Assembly (NCBI GenBank): GCA_018902385.1
Contig: JABSSW010000070.1
Location: forward strand, 1-64,000
Reading direction: 5' to 3'
DNA: 64,000 bases
Source: Physcia stellaris
Taxonomy: Eukaryota; Ascomycota; Lecanoromycetes; Caliciales; Physciaceae
Shown here: positions 47,401-60,572 of the stretch, in pieces
Numbering within the stretch: position 1 is the stretch's first letter
Layout: each line of letters begins with the position of its first letter
Translations under genes and position numbers: made by a program
The notes under the pieces: generated by a model
The model's input: the letters and a program-made list of their open reading frames with translations, nothing else
Told to the model about the DNA's origin: nothing
Database searches by the model: none

Positions 47401-48650
47401 TTGCGCAAAAATCAACAATGAAATACATCGTAAATATGCATAATTTCAAACAATTCGAATCGATATAAATTGTTCATACGTTATAATATTTTGTAAAAAT
47501 TTAATTTTTGTCATCGAATTTGTCAAACGATTTGATCGTTTTGATATTTCGTCGATCGAAAAAAACGAAAATTTTTTCGACATATTTTACGATTTTTCGA
47601 TGTTTGTTGATTTGAATTGTCATACGTTTTTGAATCATTTTTGTATGATTTCGTACGTAATTGAAATCATTTTGCATCGTGTCGATAATATTTTTTGTTT
47701 TGATGATCAAAAATCGTTTTTTCGTTGTAACATACGAAATAAAATTTGATAAAAAATTCATACGAAAATGAAAATTTTTATTGATGAAAAATGAAAATAA
47801 TTTTGTTGTTGCAAATATTGCGTTGTTATTTTCAAATTCGATCATGAACAATCAATCGTTTCAATCGTTTTGCATGTAATTGCAATATTGTCGCAATTGT
47901 TTTTCGATATTTTGATTGATTTTTTCGATTTGCTTATCGATTTTTGAATGAAAAATGATAAAAAATTTACATTTGATGTCGAAAATTCGACAAAATGTCT
48001 GTCAAACGAACGATATGAATTGAAAATTTCGATCAAATGTTATCGAGAAAAATAATTCATGTGTACGAAATACGTAATTGATGAATATTTTGATCGTGAT
48101 TTCAACATTAATATTTTCGTCGTTGACGATACAAAACACGTAATGACGTTTTTTGTTAAATTTGTCAATTATCGTGTATATGACATTATGATCGTGAACG
48201 TCGAACAATTCGATGATAAAATTCATTAATATGTCGATTCAACGTTGCAAAAATATAATCAAAAAAATAAATAAATCGTTTTTGCGATTTTTGAAAATTT
48301 TCGTGCGTTAACATTCATAACAATTACGTACGTATCGACGAATCGTTTTACGCATGTTGAATCAATAATAATCGCGACGTATAAAATTTTTCATGCGATT
48401 AAAATTTGAATGTTTCGAAACAAAAAATTCGTGAATTTTTTGAAAAAATCAACGAATAAAAAACATCGACGAACATTCAAAATCGATTTTTCGATACAAA
48501 ACGTCGTTTTTTTCAATGCAATTTCGTAAATCAATTTCATTTATTGAAATGAAATTTTGTTCGATGATTTCACGATAAATCGTGCAATTATCGTCAATTT
48601 TATTGACAACAAAAATTCGTTCATAAATAAATTCGTCAATTTTATCGCGT
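47400..48650 (-). pseudogene. Gypsy C integrase, decayed
   Basis: 48226-48002 carries ELFDVHDHNVIYTIIDKF and, unlike A, keeps the second catalytic Asp (FDRNFQFISFV). 47851-47501 is a 116-residue open C-terminal part (MIEFENNNAIF... to FDKFDDKN). Stops separate the segments. This is the best preserved integrase of the A/B/C family here. Confidence 0.78.
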
Positions 48651-48699
48651 GAATTTCGAATCGTTTCGAAATAAACAATATTTGTTTTCGATATTGATG

Positions 48700-50250
48700 T
48701 CGTTCGTCAATATCGTTTTTGATCGAAAATCAAACATACGAATCAAAATATTTGTTTTAACGTTTTGAATTTCGAATTGAAATTGAATGACAATATTGAA
48801 TTTCGAAAAAATTTTGTTCAACGAATTTGACGAAAAATTAATTTTTTGACGTTATGAAAATTTTCAAATTTTTGTGATCGATGAAAATTTTGATCGATTT
48901 TTCAATATTTTCAAATTCAAAACGTCAATGTTTTAAACAACGAATAATGATCAACAATTTTTTGTTATAAATGTCGTAATTGCATTCGACTAAAATCATG
49001 TTGCGATTATAAAAAACAACGAAATGCAAAATTTTTCGTCGTCGTATTGAAATAATATTTTCGCATTAACGTAATCAAAAAAATCAATTTTCAAAATGAT
49101 TTGTTTGATTCGATCGTAATGTCGTAATATAAAAATTTCGATTATCGTTTTTTTGAAAAAATTGAAAATTTTTTCGATTTCAACAATTCATTCGAAACTG
49201 ACGAATTTTTTGATTATTCGAATGAAAATTCGAATTTTTTTCGAAAAATCACGAATGAATCGTCTGTAAAAATTGACGAAATTCACGAAAATTTGCATTT
49301 TTTTTCAAATTTGTAAAACGTTTTCAATTGACAATGATTTTTATTTTTTTCGAATTTATGCGAAAATCATTCATCGATAATATGACGTTCAAAAATGCTA
49401 ATTTTTTTTTGAAAAATTCGCATTTTTCAATATTCATTTGTAATTCGATTTTTTTGAATTTTTTCAACATTTTACGAACATGAACGATATGCTTTTTTTG
49501 AATTTGTTGTAAATGAAAATATCATTTAAATAAATTTGACAAAAATCGTTCAAAAAATTGAACAACAAATCGTTCATGTAATGTTGTCAATTCGCGAATT
49601 CGTTAATCAATTCGAAAAATAATATTCGATATTTGTACAATTTCATGAAAATAACGAATGTGATGAATTTTTTTTTTTATTCATTCGAAATTTATTGAAA
49701 ATCGATATGATATTCAGTTTGATCAAATATTTGCAATTTTGCATTTTAATTAAAATTTTTCGATCAAAAAAATGAAATATCGATTGCGTTTCGTGATGTG
49801 ATTAAATCGTCGATAATTCACACACAAACGTAATTGATCATTTGATTTGATTGCAAATAAAACGAACGAAACGTATGTTGCTTGATTGAATACGATGAAA
49901 CTTTTTTGAAAATTATTTTTCAAATATTTTTTGAATTTTTGAAATTTGAATTCGAACAAAAAATATATTCGATTTCGAAACAATGTATTGTTATCGTTTA
50001 AAAATTCGATTTTGTGATCGTAAATTCGATGCGACGACAATTCAATTGTTTTTTGAAAATCGAATATTTTTGTCAAATGTTTGAAATATTTCGATATTTT
50101 TTTCATTATACGTTCAAAAATCGATTTGATTTGTTCGTGTTTTAAAATTTTTTTGATTATGACAACAATTTTCAACGATTCAAAATTTGTTCGCAATGTT
50201 TTGAATGCGAAATCGATTTGATTGATCGTAATGAAAAAACATTGTATTTT
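48700..50250 (-). pseudogene. Gypsy C RT and RNase H, inactive
   Basis: A 148-residue open stretch (50196-49750) holds FDFQKTIELSSHRIYDHKIE through QLRLCVNYRRFNHITKRNR. The catalytic box reads YLND (49521-49532). The RNase H part (about 49150-48700) is collinear with A and B. Confidence 0.8.
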
Positions 50251-50823
50251 TTATTTTCGATTTTGAAAATCGACGAATAAACAAAAAAAAATTGCATCAA
50301 TTATCGCGATATTCATCAAATCGTTTAAATTCAATTTCGAAAATGAAAAAATTTCGAATTGTTGTTTTTTGATTTTTCAACGTTTGTTGCGTTGTTTTTT
50401 CAAATTTTTTTTTTTGACGAATGTCGTTTTCGTAATCGTTGTGATATCAATTTTTGAATAATTTGATTCAACGACGAACGATTCGTCATTTTGATCGATT
50501 TTCGAATGAATAAAACAATCGAAACATTTTGAATCGAATACGTTTAATTCGTTTTGTATATAAAACGTTGAAAAATTAAATTGCGAACGAAATAAAATCG
50601 TATATCGAAATTTTATTGCAACAATATGTTTCGCGTTATTTGTTTTCGATAAAAAAATATCGCGACGTTTATTAAATACGTTTTATTGATGATTTGAATC
50701 AAAAATTTTCAAACGTCGAATTTGCATTGTTTTGATAAATATATTGTCATGATAATTACATTTGAACGATTTGAAAATCAATTTATCGTAAATTATATTC
50801 AAAATATTTTCATGTTTGTTCAT

Positions 50824-51222
50824 TCACGATTTTTTTAAAATTATCGAATGATTGTTCAAATCGATGATAAACAAAAAAATTATCAATTCGAAATGCAAAT
50901 CAATTGTCAATTTGAAATAAATAACATGAATTATTGAAAAAATTTGACGATCGTCGAATTCGATAATGAATTTCGATTTTAATAAAAATACGAAATTCAT
51001 GTTCAACATGTTGTATACAAATTGCGCAATTTTTTTATTAATGAAAACATAATTAATTGCATCAATGTTTATTAAAATTTTTAATTTATGTTTATTATCG
51101 TTGAATGACAACGTACAATTGATAATTAAAAATCGTTTAACAAAAAAATCAAACAATTCGTATCGATGAATAAAGAAAATTTTTAAACATTCATCAATCG
51201 CGTTTTTGATGTGAATTATCAA
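50824..51222 (-). pseudogene. Gypsy C protease domain, inactive
   Basis: A 132-residue open frame, longer at the N-terminus than in A and B (MIIHIKNAIDECLKIFFIHR). It has the shared LINIDAINYVF active-site decay. Confidence 0.75.
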
Positions 51223-51889
51223 TTTTTCGAATTAAATTCGTTCGATTTGTTAATTATATTCATGTAAAACATTTGCATTTTGTGTCAATGACGTTTTTGA
51301 TGTTTATAAACGTTCAAACATTTTTTTCATACGTGATCGATTTTATCATATGTAAAACATTTGTTCGTAACGATTAATTTGTCGATCATCGAATTACGAA
51401 TTTTGATTTTAACGTTGAAATGAAAATGGATTGTAAATTTCACGAAAAAAATCGAAATGACAAATTTCGTAAAAAACATCGAAATCGAAACGACAAAAAT
51501 TGATTTGAATTGAAACAATTTAAAACGTTGTTAACGTGTCGCGATTTTTTTTTTCGAAAATTCGATTGTCGATTGTATATTTGTTGCAAAATGATTCGAA
51601 TTTCATCGAACGTAATAAATTCACGTGAATATACATTTATCGTTTTTTTTCAAATTTCAAAAAATTTTGTTCATCAATTTTTCGATTTTGATGATTTCGT
51701 TATAATCAATTGAATTGTTAAAACGAAAAAAAATGAAATAGAAAAATTGAAAATTTTGAATATTTATGATCAATGTTCGAAATTGATTACGCATATTGCG
51801 TTTGAAATCAAAATATTCGTAAATAATGTTCAAAAATTTCAACATTATATGTCAAATTTTGAAATAATTTATATCAATATCACGAATCG

Positions 51890-52061
51890 TGTTACGATAA
51901 AATTTTCACATATTAGAAAAATTAAAATATTTTGATTAAAATAAATTAACGTTTTCGCAAAATCTCGACACGAACACATATTTTGTTTTTTGTTTTTTAG
52001 ATAATAACAATTCAATTATTTTTATCATTCATTTATTACATACAACATATTTGTTTTAACA
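51890..52061 (+). repeat. Element H 5' LTR
   Basis: TGTTACGA...TTTTAACA, canonical TG...CA ends. The two substitutions seen against the right LTR are both AG/AA. Confidence 0.88.
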
Positions 52062-52486
52062 AATGATAACATCATCATGTATACGATTATTTGATTTTTA
52101 TCGTCAAAATTAAATTTTTGCAAAAACAATAAAATCATCGCGAAATTCATTCGTTCGACGAAATGTTTATCGTTTCATAACAACAACAATCGCGAGATAT
52201 TTCGCAACGCATGCAATTAAAACATATTGAAATTGAATATTTTTGTCAATTTGTTAGCAATCGAGAATTTTACGAAAATTGATTTTCGAAACGTTCAACA
52301 ATTTTCGTTTTTTTCGCAATTCGAAAATTTCAAATTTCGATTTGTTTGTTTATTTATTTATTTTTATTTATTTATTTTCAAATTTTTCAAATTCGATTTT
52401 TTCGAATCAACACACGATCGCGAAATTATTTTCGTTTGTTTCAAATGCTCGTTTGAATAAATATCATTCATGAAAATTTTGCAAAT

Positions 52487-54200
52487 TTGCGAATCGATAA
52501 ATTTTTAAAACGAAACATGTTTGTTTTAATCGAACACGATTATGATTCGATCAATTTTTTCGTTCAACATAACGAACAATACGAAGATTCGTCGTTATTT
52601 TTTTCGTATCAACGAGTTTTTTTTCGCGAATTTCAACGTTACAAAACGTTTCAAAAAAAAAATCGTCGTATTTTTATTCGCGTGAAAATAGAACAAATGA
52701 AAATCGATGTTTTTTTTACTATGCGTCAAATTATTTTCGTCGATAAAATGAATATATTGCACGCGAAACACGTAAAATTAAAATATCAAAACAAGTCATT
52801 GAAAATTCAAAATCAAAACATGAAATTTCGTATTGCGTCGTTAAAAAAAACGATCAAATACGAATTGACATCGAAACAAAATTTTGTTCAATTGCAAAAA
52901 AATGTAACGAAATTTCAAAACAATGTCACGAATTTTCAAAATGAAATAATCGTACATATTAACAATATAACAAATGAATTCGTCAATGTAATAACGCGAT
53001 TGAATGTCATGTCGAATATTGAATTAACGACATCGAATCAAAAAAAACAAAAAATAATCGTATCAAAAAAATCAAACATACATTTGAATATTTTTTTTTC
53101 TTTTACGAATTTCAACATTTACATCGTTTCAACGCATCGAAATGATTTTTTCGAATTCGAAATATTTTCAACATTTCGAATCTTTGAAACGTTTGAGAAA
53201 CGCGCGATATTTGAAAATTTTTTTCATCGTAATGACGATAAATTTTCGTTGTCATTTTTTGAAAAAAAAATTTTAAATCGTTTTCAATCACGTTTGCAAA
53301 ATCTTTTGCACAACAACAATGATTTCAATAACGATTTTGATGAATTTAAAAAACGTCAATTTTACAATCGTCATCAACGTGATAACGAGTGTCAATTCAA
53401 TCATTTTCGTTTTCGCATCAAAAATTTTTTATCGTTTAACAAATTCGACGAGTTTCGTGATGTGATGTTGATTAAACAAAATCAATTTAAAGTCACAAAC
53501 GTCGATTTTTTCTATTTATGATACATTGAGAATAAAAATTTCATTGAATACGTGATTAGTGAAAAGAAAATGATTTATATTAACGTTCAATTGTTTGTTC
53601 AAACAATCAAACAATATTGATCAACAACGAAAATATTTTAAAACATTTATATTTCTGTTTGCGCGATGTCGTTCAAATATAATGAACAAATCAAAATTTT
53701 ACGAAACAATTTGTTTTATTGATCACGATTGATATCTTTTGCAATGTTTTAGTAACAAAATATGAGAAACATTTTATCGATGTTTTGAAAAAAATGCAAA
53801 TCGAAAACTATATCATTAAAAACGTTCAAAAACGACGTCAATTTGATGAATACGTCAATTTTTTCATGCGTTATGCAATTTTTTTCGATATGTTCGATTT
53901 GATCGTGTTTTCGATGATTTGAAACATTTTCGATAAGAAATTTCGTAAACATGTACGAAGATTTGATAAACGTATTACAATCGAAAATTTTATTCGAAAT
54001 TTGAAAAACGTTGCAAAATATTATACGAACAGCGATTTCAATAAGAAAAACGAAAAAAAAACAACATATCAACGTGAAATGAAATCGAATCAAAACAAAA
54101 TTTTGAGCGTTTTGAACGATATTCGAAATTATACATTGAAAATTATTCAACGAATTATTTTTTCAAATTTCAAGATGCTTCAATCGTCACGTAATTGACA
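52487..54200 (+). pseudogene. Element H Gag (coiled coil plus capsid-like region), decayed
   Basis: The 344-residue frame 52487-53521 is the longest uninterrupted frame in the window. It has a basic N-terminus, a probable coiled coil around residues 90-175 (heptad-like ..LKIQNQNMKFRIASLKKTI..), a low-complexity acidic/Phe region, then HFRFRIKNF..FNKFDEFRDVMLIK. After its stop the capsid-like part continues in broken frames (FVKY-like..INVQLFVQTIK; RLISF; YVNFFMRYAIF) to about 54200. The layout fits an LTR-element Gag with a helical N-terminal arm. Capsid assignment is from resemblance and position. Confidence 0.6.
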
Positions 54201-54297
54201 AACATTTTCGCGAAATGTTTACATTTTTGCGTCGTCGCAAAATCGATCGCAATATTTACAACAAAATCAAATTTTTGCAATTCAAAATCTATTTTTT

Positions 54298-55122
54298 TTG
54301 CAACGTATCAATCAGTATTTTACGCGTACAATTCAATATTTCATGATTTTTTTTGCGCAGAAACTATTGACGAATAATGCGAATTACAATGCATTTGTAT
54401 CGACATTTTACGAACAATACGATTACAACGCAGACAACGAATATGACGAGAAACAAACACAAACAATCAATGAGAATATCAAATTCGAGATTTTCGAACA
54501 CGCAAATTTCGATGATATTATCATTTTTTTTCATGCGAAGACGTTTGAACTCGAAATTTTCAACGATGAAATATACATTCGTCACGACATGTTTTTCATG
54601 TCATGCAATATTTGCAAACAAAATTATTATAACAACGATGTTCGCGTTCGTTTGAATAATCACATAATGATTATTCATGAAATTGACATCAAATTCAATC
54701 AATTCATGAATCAAAAACGATACATCAATTGAATGAAACATGCAATTTTGCATGTAATCATTATTCGTGAATCGTCGTCAAAACGTAAATACGTCATCAT
54801 TCAAACGCGATTGTATAATGAAAACAACGAAAAAATATCGATTTGCATCGATATCGATTTCAACGTCAATTTCATCGACGAATTTTTGTTATCAAAAGAT
54901 AATTTTTGAAGTCGATTGCATAATTGTCATTCAATTATTGTACGAAATATCGTTGATGAGCGTATTGTTGATAAACAAATGAATATATCATTGTTCGTCA
55001 TCGTTATTGATAATACGATGAAACGAATTGAAATCAAAATTTACGTCAATAAAGAAATCAAAGCGAAAATCATTTTAAACATGAATGAATTCGACAAAAT
55101 CGAAAACGATATAATTTTATGA
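54298..55122 (+). pseudogene. Element H zinc finger and retropepsin-like domain, decayed
   Basis: 54298-54732 has an acidic region and then a finger CX2CX15HX4H (54604-54678). Downstream the frame reads ICIDIDFNVNFIDEFLL (about 54840-54890), which fits a retropepsin active site with Asp kept and Thr-Gly decayed to Ile-Asp. It is followed by RIEIKIYVNKEIKAKIILNM (about 55020-55085), the usual second half. Nothing resembling RT follows before the 3' LTR. Confidence 0.5.
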
Positions 55123-55135
55123 TTAAATCGAAAAA

Positions 55136-55766
55136 ATGCAATTAAGCGATTGTCACGTCGCTATCAATTTCATTTCTAGAAAAAGTCAATCGATGAACTT
55201 TTTCGCGAATTCAACATCAAAAAACGATTATACAGATTTCAAATCATGTTTTAAATCGTTCGATGACAGAAAATCAATCAGAAAAACGATGAAATTTGCA
55301 AAAATAATAATCAAATTTTCATACAAATCGATTCGTTTTTTAAACAATTTGATTCAAATCAATGCGATCAAAATCGAAAAATTTCAAACAATATATGATT
55401 CGAATATTGCGAAATTAAAGTTTTTTGCAATTGCACGAAATTTCGTTTTCAATTTCGCAAACATTTCGATTTTTTTTTTTTCATCAACGAATTAAATTTG
55501 CGAATTTCAATTGACGTGTTCGTTTTATTAATTCGAATCGTTTCAAACGTTTCACGATGAATTTTGTTTTGAAAAGTCGTCGTCGCAATTTTAACGATTT
55601 TTGAAAAAATTCGAACAATTGATGAAAAAACACGTTGTTTTTTTATTTTTTTTACATGTATTACTAATAGATTTCTCGATAGATGAATTTTGAATTTTCT
55701 GACACGCGAAAACAATTTTCGCAAAACATAACGAAAACGTTGTAATTTTTTTCGTTCGATGACATT
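55136..55766 (+). other. Element H 3' region
   Basis: A 119-residue frame (55136-55495), then mixed frames up to the LTR. No recognised domain. Probably the end of the ancestral polyprotein plus 3' noncoding sequence. Confidence 0.4.
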
Positions 55767-55923
55767 TGTTACGATAAAATTTCACATATTAAAAAAATTA
55801 AAATAAATTAGCGTTTTCGCAAAATCTCGACACGAACACATATTTTGTTTTTTGTTTTTTAGATAATAACAATTCAATTATTTTTATCATTCATTTATTA
55901 CATACAACATATTTGTTTTAACA
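55767..55923 (+). repeat. Element H 3' LTR
   Basis: Same termini as the 5' LTR; followed immediately by AATCG. Confidence 0.88.
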
Positions 55924-56983
55924 AATCGATTGTATGTAATTATCGACATCATTTTCAATTCAATCAATCACAATAATGATTGCGATTATGTTCGTGTCGT
56001 AATGATCAACGTTAATCGTCATTTTATCGTGTATTTTTGTTTTTCAAACACGTTAAATGAATTTTATTTCATCGATGAATTTAAAAAAATCTGAATGTAC
56101 TTTAAAACGTCGTTTGTTTTTTTAAAAGAAATTAATTACGTTGATTTTATCGTCGTTTTTTTCATCGTCGACGTCAAAGTTTCGTGCACGATCGCGAATT
56201 TTAATCAACAAAACGTCGTGATTTTTTTTCAAAAAAATGTAATTTTTTTGTTTGATCAAAAGTAAATCACGTTGTTTTTCGTATTCGCTTTTCAAAATAT
56301 TCAATTTTCGACGAATTTCATTTAATTCGATATTCGTATTGATCAATTCGTTACGATCGACGTTGACAATATTGTACAAATTTTGATATTGAGTCAAAAC
56401 GTTCAAATAATTGTCACGATCGATGCGTAATCGATCAAATTTCTTTAAAAAATCGACGATTTTATGATTGATTTATCATTTCAATTGATCGATGATGACG
56501 ATATTCAAAAAATGAATAATTTCGTCATTTTTCATTTTTATGAATTCGATCGTTGATACAAATCGACGACGTTTGAATTGATCAACGAAATTTTCGTTAA
56601 AAAAAATTGTCGTTAATTTTATGCAATATACGATTCACGTTGACGCGTAACGTTTTGAAACGTTGTTTCATCGAAATAAAAAATTCAAAAAAAATTGTTT
56701 CGTGATGATTTCGAGTCATAATTGAAAATGAAAAATTGAAAATGATAAAAAGAAAAAAAATTAATCGTGTCAATTTTCGTTTTCTATCGTCGATTGCGTG
56801 AAAATTCGATTTGTTATTTCACGATTTTCGACAAATGTCTCGTCAAAAAAATTTTTTAATCGTTTGTTTGATTAGCAAAATTTTTCGTCGTTTGTTTCGT
56901 CAAAAAAATTTAATCGATTTGAAATTTTATTTTTGAACGTTCGCGTATCACGACGAACGATAAAAATTAAAAATTTATTGTAA

Positions 56984-57207
56984 TATCATGAATCGTGTTT
57001 GAATAAACGTATTATTGATTAATTAAACGAAAACAATAAATTTGCAAAAACAAATAGATACAAAATGTTGAAATTGCAAACAATGTACGACGTCAAATTT
57101 CAAATCACGTTAATTTCAACGTAAAATTAAAACATAATTCGTTGTTCGATCACATATCATATCAATTATCTATTTGTCAAATCTATTTGTCAAACATGTT
57201 CGTAACA
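56984..57207 (-). repeat. Gypsy C 5' LTR
   Basis: Reads TATCATGAATCGTG...CATGTTCGTAACA on the plus strand. The leader with GTATCACGACGAACGAT precedes gag on its left side. Confidence 0.88.
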
Positions 57208-57979
57208 GATTTCAAAATTCAAATTAAATTGTAATTTTACATATTCGCGCGAAAACTAATCATTTCAAATATAATGTGAATTTTTTGTTGATTGAAAAAT
57301 TGCAACATCATCATATAAATTTTTGATATATATTCAAAAAAAATTAACGTCAATTTTTAACGTAAAAATTATCAAAATCGAATTTTCGTTGTTTTTGAAC
57401 ATCATTCGACGATTTTTCGCATTTGATACACGTCATTCAAAATGATATAAATCGACGATTTAACGCATTTGTACGATATTACATTTATAATTTTAACGAT
57501 TTTATTTTTCATCGTCGTGTAAATCGTGTGACAAATCGCTCGAAAAAATAAAATTGAAATTTTAATCGAACAATTTTATCAACGATCAAAATTTAATTTT
57601 TAATTTTTGTATTGTATTGAGCAATTTTTTTTTGCATGAATTTTTCAAATATTCGATTTAATTCGTTGTAAACGTGTTCAAACAAATATTCATTTTTTTT
57701 TAAAGTTTTTGAAAAACTTTTTTTCGTCAATAACGAAAACATAAAAAACGATACACGCGTTAATTCAACATGCGACATAAACGATATTTTGTTCGTTGTG
57801 TATAACGATACGAAATTTTTTTAAAAATTAAAAACGATTTTTGAAATATTTTATCGCGTGTTCGTTTCGAATTCTAATGCGATTCAAATTGTAATTGAAA
57901 TTTTTATTGAAAATCGATTTGTTGTGAAATTCTTTGTAAAAAATCATCAATTATTCATGTAAAAAATATTCAACATTCG
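57208..57979. other. AT-rich DNA next to gypsy C
   Basis: No gene recognised. A 61-residue minus-strand frame (57778-57593) lies downstream of W in W orientation and could be a diverged continuation of the same unknown protein, but copy 1 gives no support. Confidence 0.4.
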
Positions 57980-58345
57980 TGTAACGATGCAAATCAAAAT
58001 CGAATAAACGATTTGCAAAAATTCAAATTAAAATCGAGAAATCGATTGCTCGACATTGATGTTCAAATTTTAATGAACAAATTTCGATATATTCGTCGAA
58101 CGATGTAATCAAAAAGATTGCATAAATTTTGATTTGAAAATTTTGAAAATCAAAAATGAATCATGTATTAACGATATGCGATAATCGTTGAAAATTTCGA
58201 TAAAAAATCGTCAAATACATAATAGATCACGAATTTTGTTTTGAATGAAACAACGATTCGTTTGAATATCAAAAACATGCAATTTTAACTTTAGTCAATT
58301 GATGCAAATAAATCAATTTTTTGAAGAAAAAAAATTTTACATTCG
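57980..58345 (-). pseudogene. Repeat W, copy 2: conserved unknown protein remnant
   Basis: Minus-strand counterpart of 43640-44015: QTNRCFIQNKIRDLLCI, EICSLKFEHQ, TGA, then ANRLFDFDLHRY, with one small frame change near the start. Conservation of the peptide across two decayed copies indicates a real ancestral coding sequence. Confidence 0.45.
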
Positions 58346-58594
58346 AATCGTTGTTATAATCATCACGATTTGCATTTTTCGATTGAAATTTATATTTAAT
58401 TTTTTTCGTACGAATCATCATCAAAAATTTTAAATTGTACGAAGTTTACAGTCGTTGCGCAACAATTAATAATCACATATCGTTTTGAAAATATCATCGA
58501 AAACATCATTCAAAAAATTCAATTTTATTCGCATCGCATTTTAAAATTTGCAAAATTTTTATCGTCATTTTTTCTTTTCATAAACGATCAAACG

Positions 58595-58690
58595 TGAAAC
58601 AATAATACGATATTTTGATCAAAAAAATGTTTTTGACACGATTCAATCTTTTTATTTCATTTCGAAATAAATTTTGTAAAGCGCGAAAAA
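58595..58690 (-). mobile_element. Short gypsy 3'-end-like relic
   Basis: ATGTTTTTGACACGATTCA and the following T-rich stretch resemble C at 46880-46915. Weak and short. Confidence 0.35.
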
Positions 58691-58712
58691 TAATTACATT
58701 ATAATCAAAATT

Positions 58713-60010
58713 TTGAAATCACAAATCGTCGTCAACGAAAAACGTTTCAATCGAATCAATCAAAAACTCGATACAATTACTCAACGAAAAAATAACAATA
58801 TTTCTGAAAATACAATAATTTCTCGAAAATATATCGAATTTTTTTATGATTTTGCATTCGACATGTTCGAAAATTCAAACGACAACGTTTTCGCATTTCG
58901 CAAATTTCGATATTTCAATCAATTGAAAATTTATGTTATTTGACAAAATAAACAACGTATTTTGACGCAAATCGAACGCGACGTGATCATTAAAATCGTT
59001 GTTAAACGAACAAAAAAACGATATATTTTTTTTTGCAATCGTCGAAAAAAAATCATCTATTAAAATTTTGAAAAAAACGTCGAAAAATTACAAAAATAAT
59101 TCAATTTTTGTGATTTACGACGAATACATTATGAAAATGAAACAACAATTCGATTTCAATAACGTTAAACATCAAAATGACATGCATTCGCAAAAAATAA
59201 ATTTTGCAATTATTTTTTTGAAATCAACGTCGAAATCGCAATGAAATTTTTATGTGCGAATCAATTCATTGTTTTTTTTTTCATTTAACAAAATTATAAG
59301 AATTTTTTGCGCGATAAAATTATTCAAAATCGCGAAACTCACGATCAAAATAGTTACGATCGTTGAAATCACGTTGATCAACGAAAAAACGAAAACGTAT
59401 CGCAATAAATTTTTTATTTGAATCGTATAAAATCATATTTGTCGTCGAATATGCAACATATCAATTACATGCAAATGAACAAATTTAAAAACTCAATTTT
59501 ACTCGAACTCGTCGCGAAAATGACAAACAAAAAATTCATTAAAAAAAACACGATTTATGAGAAACTTCAACGCAATATCATTGAAATCGAATTCAATTTG
59601 ACACAAAAGAAAAAAATTCAATTCGACGATTCTCGAAAATATAAACGAAATCGAAATCTCGAGAATGATTCGAACGATCATCTCAACAAATTCTTTCGAA
59701 ATTCAAATCGAAAAAATCGTGAACGAGACAGAAATGATCGTTTCGAAAAAAATCATAACGATAATCAAAAAAATAATCGAAATGATCGACGCGAAAATGA
59801 TCGTGAAAAAAAAACGCGAAAATCGAAATAAAAAACGACGAAAAAAACGACGAGAAAACGACACATTTGCGATCGAATTCAACATCGATTTTGTCGATCG
59901 AAAAAAGAAACAAAAAAAACGAAACGAACGTCAAACAAACGAATCATGTTTCAAATGTGAATTCAAAAATCATTGAATCAAAAAGTGCAAAAAAATCAAA
60001 AAATCAAAAA
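58713..60010 (+). pseudogene. Gypsy D gag, decayed
   Basis: The N-terminal frame 58713-58943 is followed by broken pieces. 59418-59831 ends in a strongly basic Arg/Asn/Asp/Glu-rich region. A CCHC knuckle CFKCEFKNH-TGA-IKKC lies at 59947-59988 with the expected CX2CX4HX4C spacing. Frames shift between segments. Confidence 0.7.
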
Positions 60011-60189
60011 ATTTGATCGTTTTCATTCAAATTCGAAAATTGAAAAATGATTTTTTCATTGATATCAATTGCACGTTCGATTTTTTTAACGAAAAATTTG
60101 ATTGTTTCATTGAATTTTTGAAATTCGCGAAAGTTATTCGTCGACGTTTGCATCGTATTCGAGTCAAAACAATCAAAATTTTTGCGAAA

Positions 60190-60540
60190 CGCAAATTCGT
60201 CATTGTATTTTTTATTAACATTGATGTGATAATGAAAAAAAAACATAACATGAAAACTTTGTTGAATAACGAAAATCAAATCAATTTCATATCTCGTTTT
60301 TTGACACAACGTTTGAAATTTTCGTCAAAACATTTTGAATTTGTATGCGTTAAAATCGTCAATGAAAATATTTTACGTACGTACGAAATACATTTTTTAA
60401 ATTTCGAAATCAAAAATCAATTCGACATCGCTCGATATTTTATCGAATTTTTTTGAAAATCGATTTATCAAATGATCAACTCATTTTGAATTTATTTTTT
60501 TTTACAATAATCAATTCGAATGTGAATTACGAAATACGAA
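60190..60540 (+). pseudogene. Gypsy D protease domain, inactive
   Basis: KTLLNNENQINFISRFLTQ at about 60252-60310. The family expects Leu-Leu-Asp-Ser-Gly here, so Asp became Asn, Ser became Asn and Gly became Glu, all G-to-A after G or A. Downstream NENILRTYEIHFLNFEI fits the flap and body. Confidence 0.72.
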
Positions 60541-60572
60541 AATTCAAATGACGTATCAAAATCGAAAAATTC

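Larger units (their letters stand above)
51890..55923 (+). mobile_element. Element H: 4.0-kb gag-protease LTR element inside gypsy C
   Basis: LTRs 51890-52061 (172 bp) and 55767-55923 (157 bp; the difference is mainly one 14-bp deletion). Both begin TGTTACGATAAAATTT and end GTTTTAACA. A perfect target duplication AATCG lies on both sides (51885-51889, 55924-55928). The empty site is present in B (near 36796, reading the opposite strand). The interior encodes Gag, a finger and a retropepsin-like domain but no RT, RNase H or integrase. Confidence 0.88.
51240..56719 (-). pseudogene. Gypsy C gag, decayed and split by element H
   Basis: The N-terminal part is 56719-55924: MTRNHHETI start, and a coiled-coil-like 94-residue frame 56406-56122. 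The C-terminal part is 51889-51240: MRNQFRTLIINIQNFQ in 51845-51657, and a zinc knuckle with KCFTCDKIDHV near 51340. The two halves join exactly at the AATCG duplication left by H, as shown by the continuous gag of B. Confidence 0.75.
46469..57207 (-). mobile_element. Gypsy chromovirus C (minus strand), interrupted by element H
   Basis: LTRs of 224 bp at both ends (46469-46692 and 56984-57207) and the same domain order as A and B. Removing H (4,034 bp and one 5-bp duplication) gives 6.7 kb, the family length. Outer flanks read AATTC and GATTT, so a target duplication is not clear. The leader motif is at 56938-56961 (minus). Confidence 0.9.

Noticed and set aside
53749-54150. 133-residue minus-strand frame in element H
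   Set aside because: Antisense to the decayed capsid region; no motif. Long antisense frames are expected when Trp and Gln biases remove stops on one strand.
46464-57212. A target duplication for gypsy C (AATTC / GATTT) and for gypsy B (GTCGT / ATTGT)
   Set aside because: Only about three of five bases agree in each. Transitions could explain the differences, but the match is no better than chance in such AT-rich DNA.
59499-59934. Phe/Asp-rich minus-strand frames in gypsy D gag
   Set aside because: Exact shadows of the Arg/Lys/Asn-rich plus-strand Gag tail.
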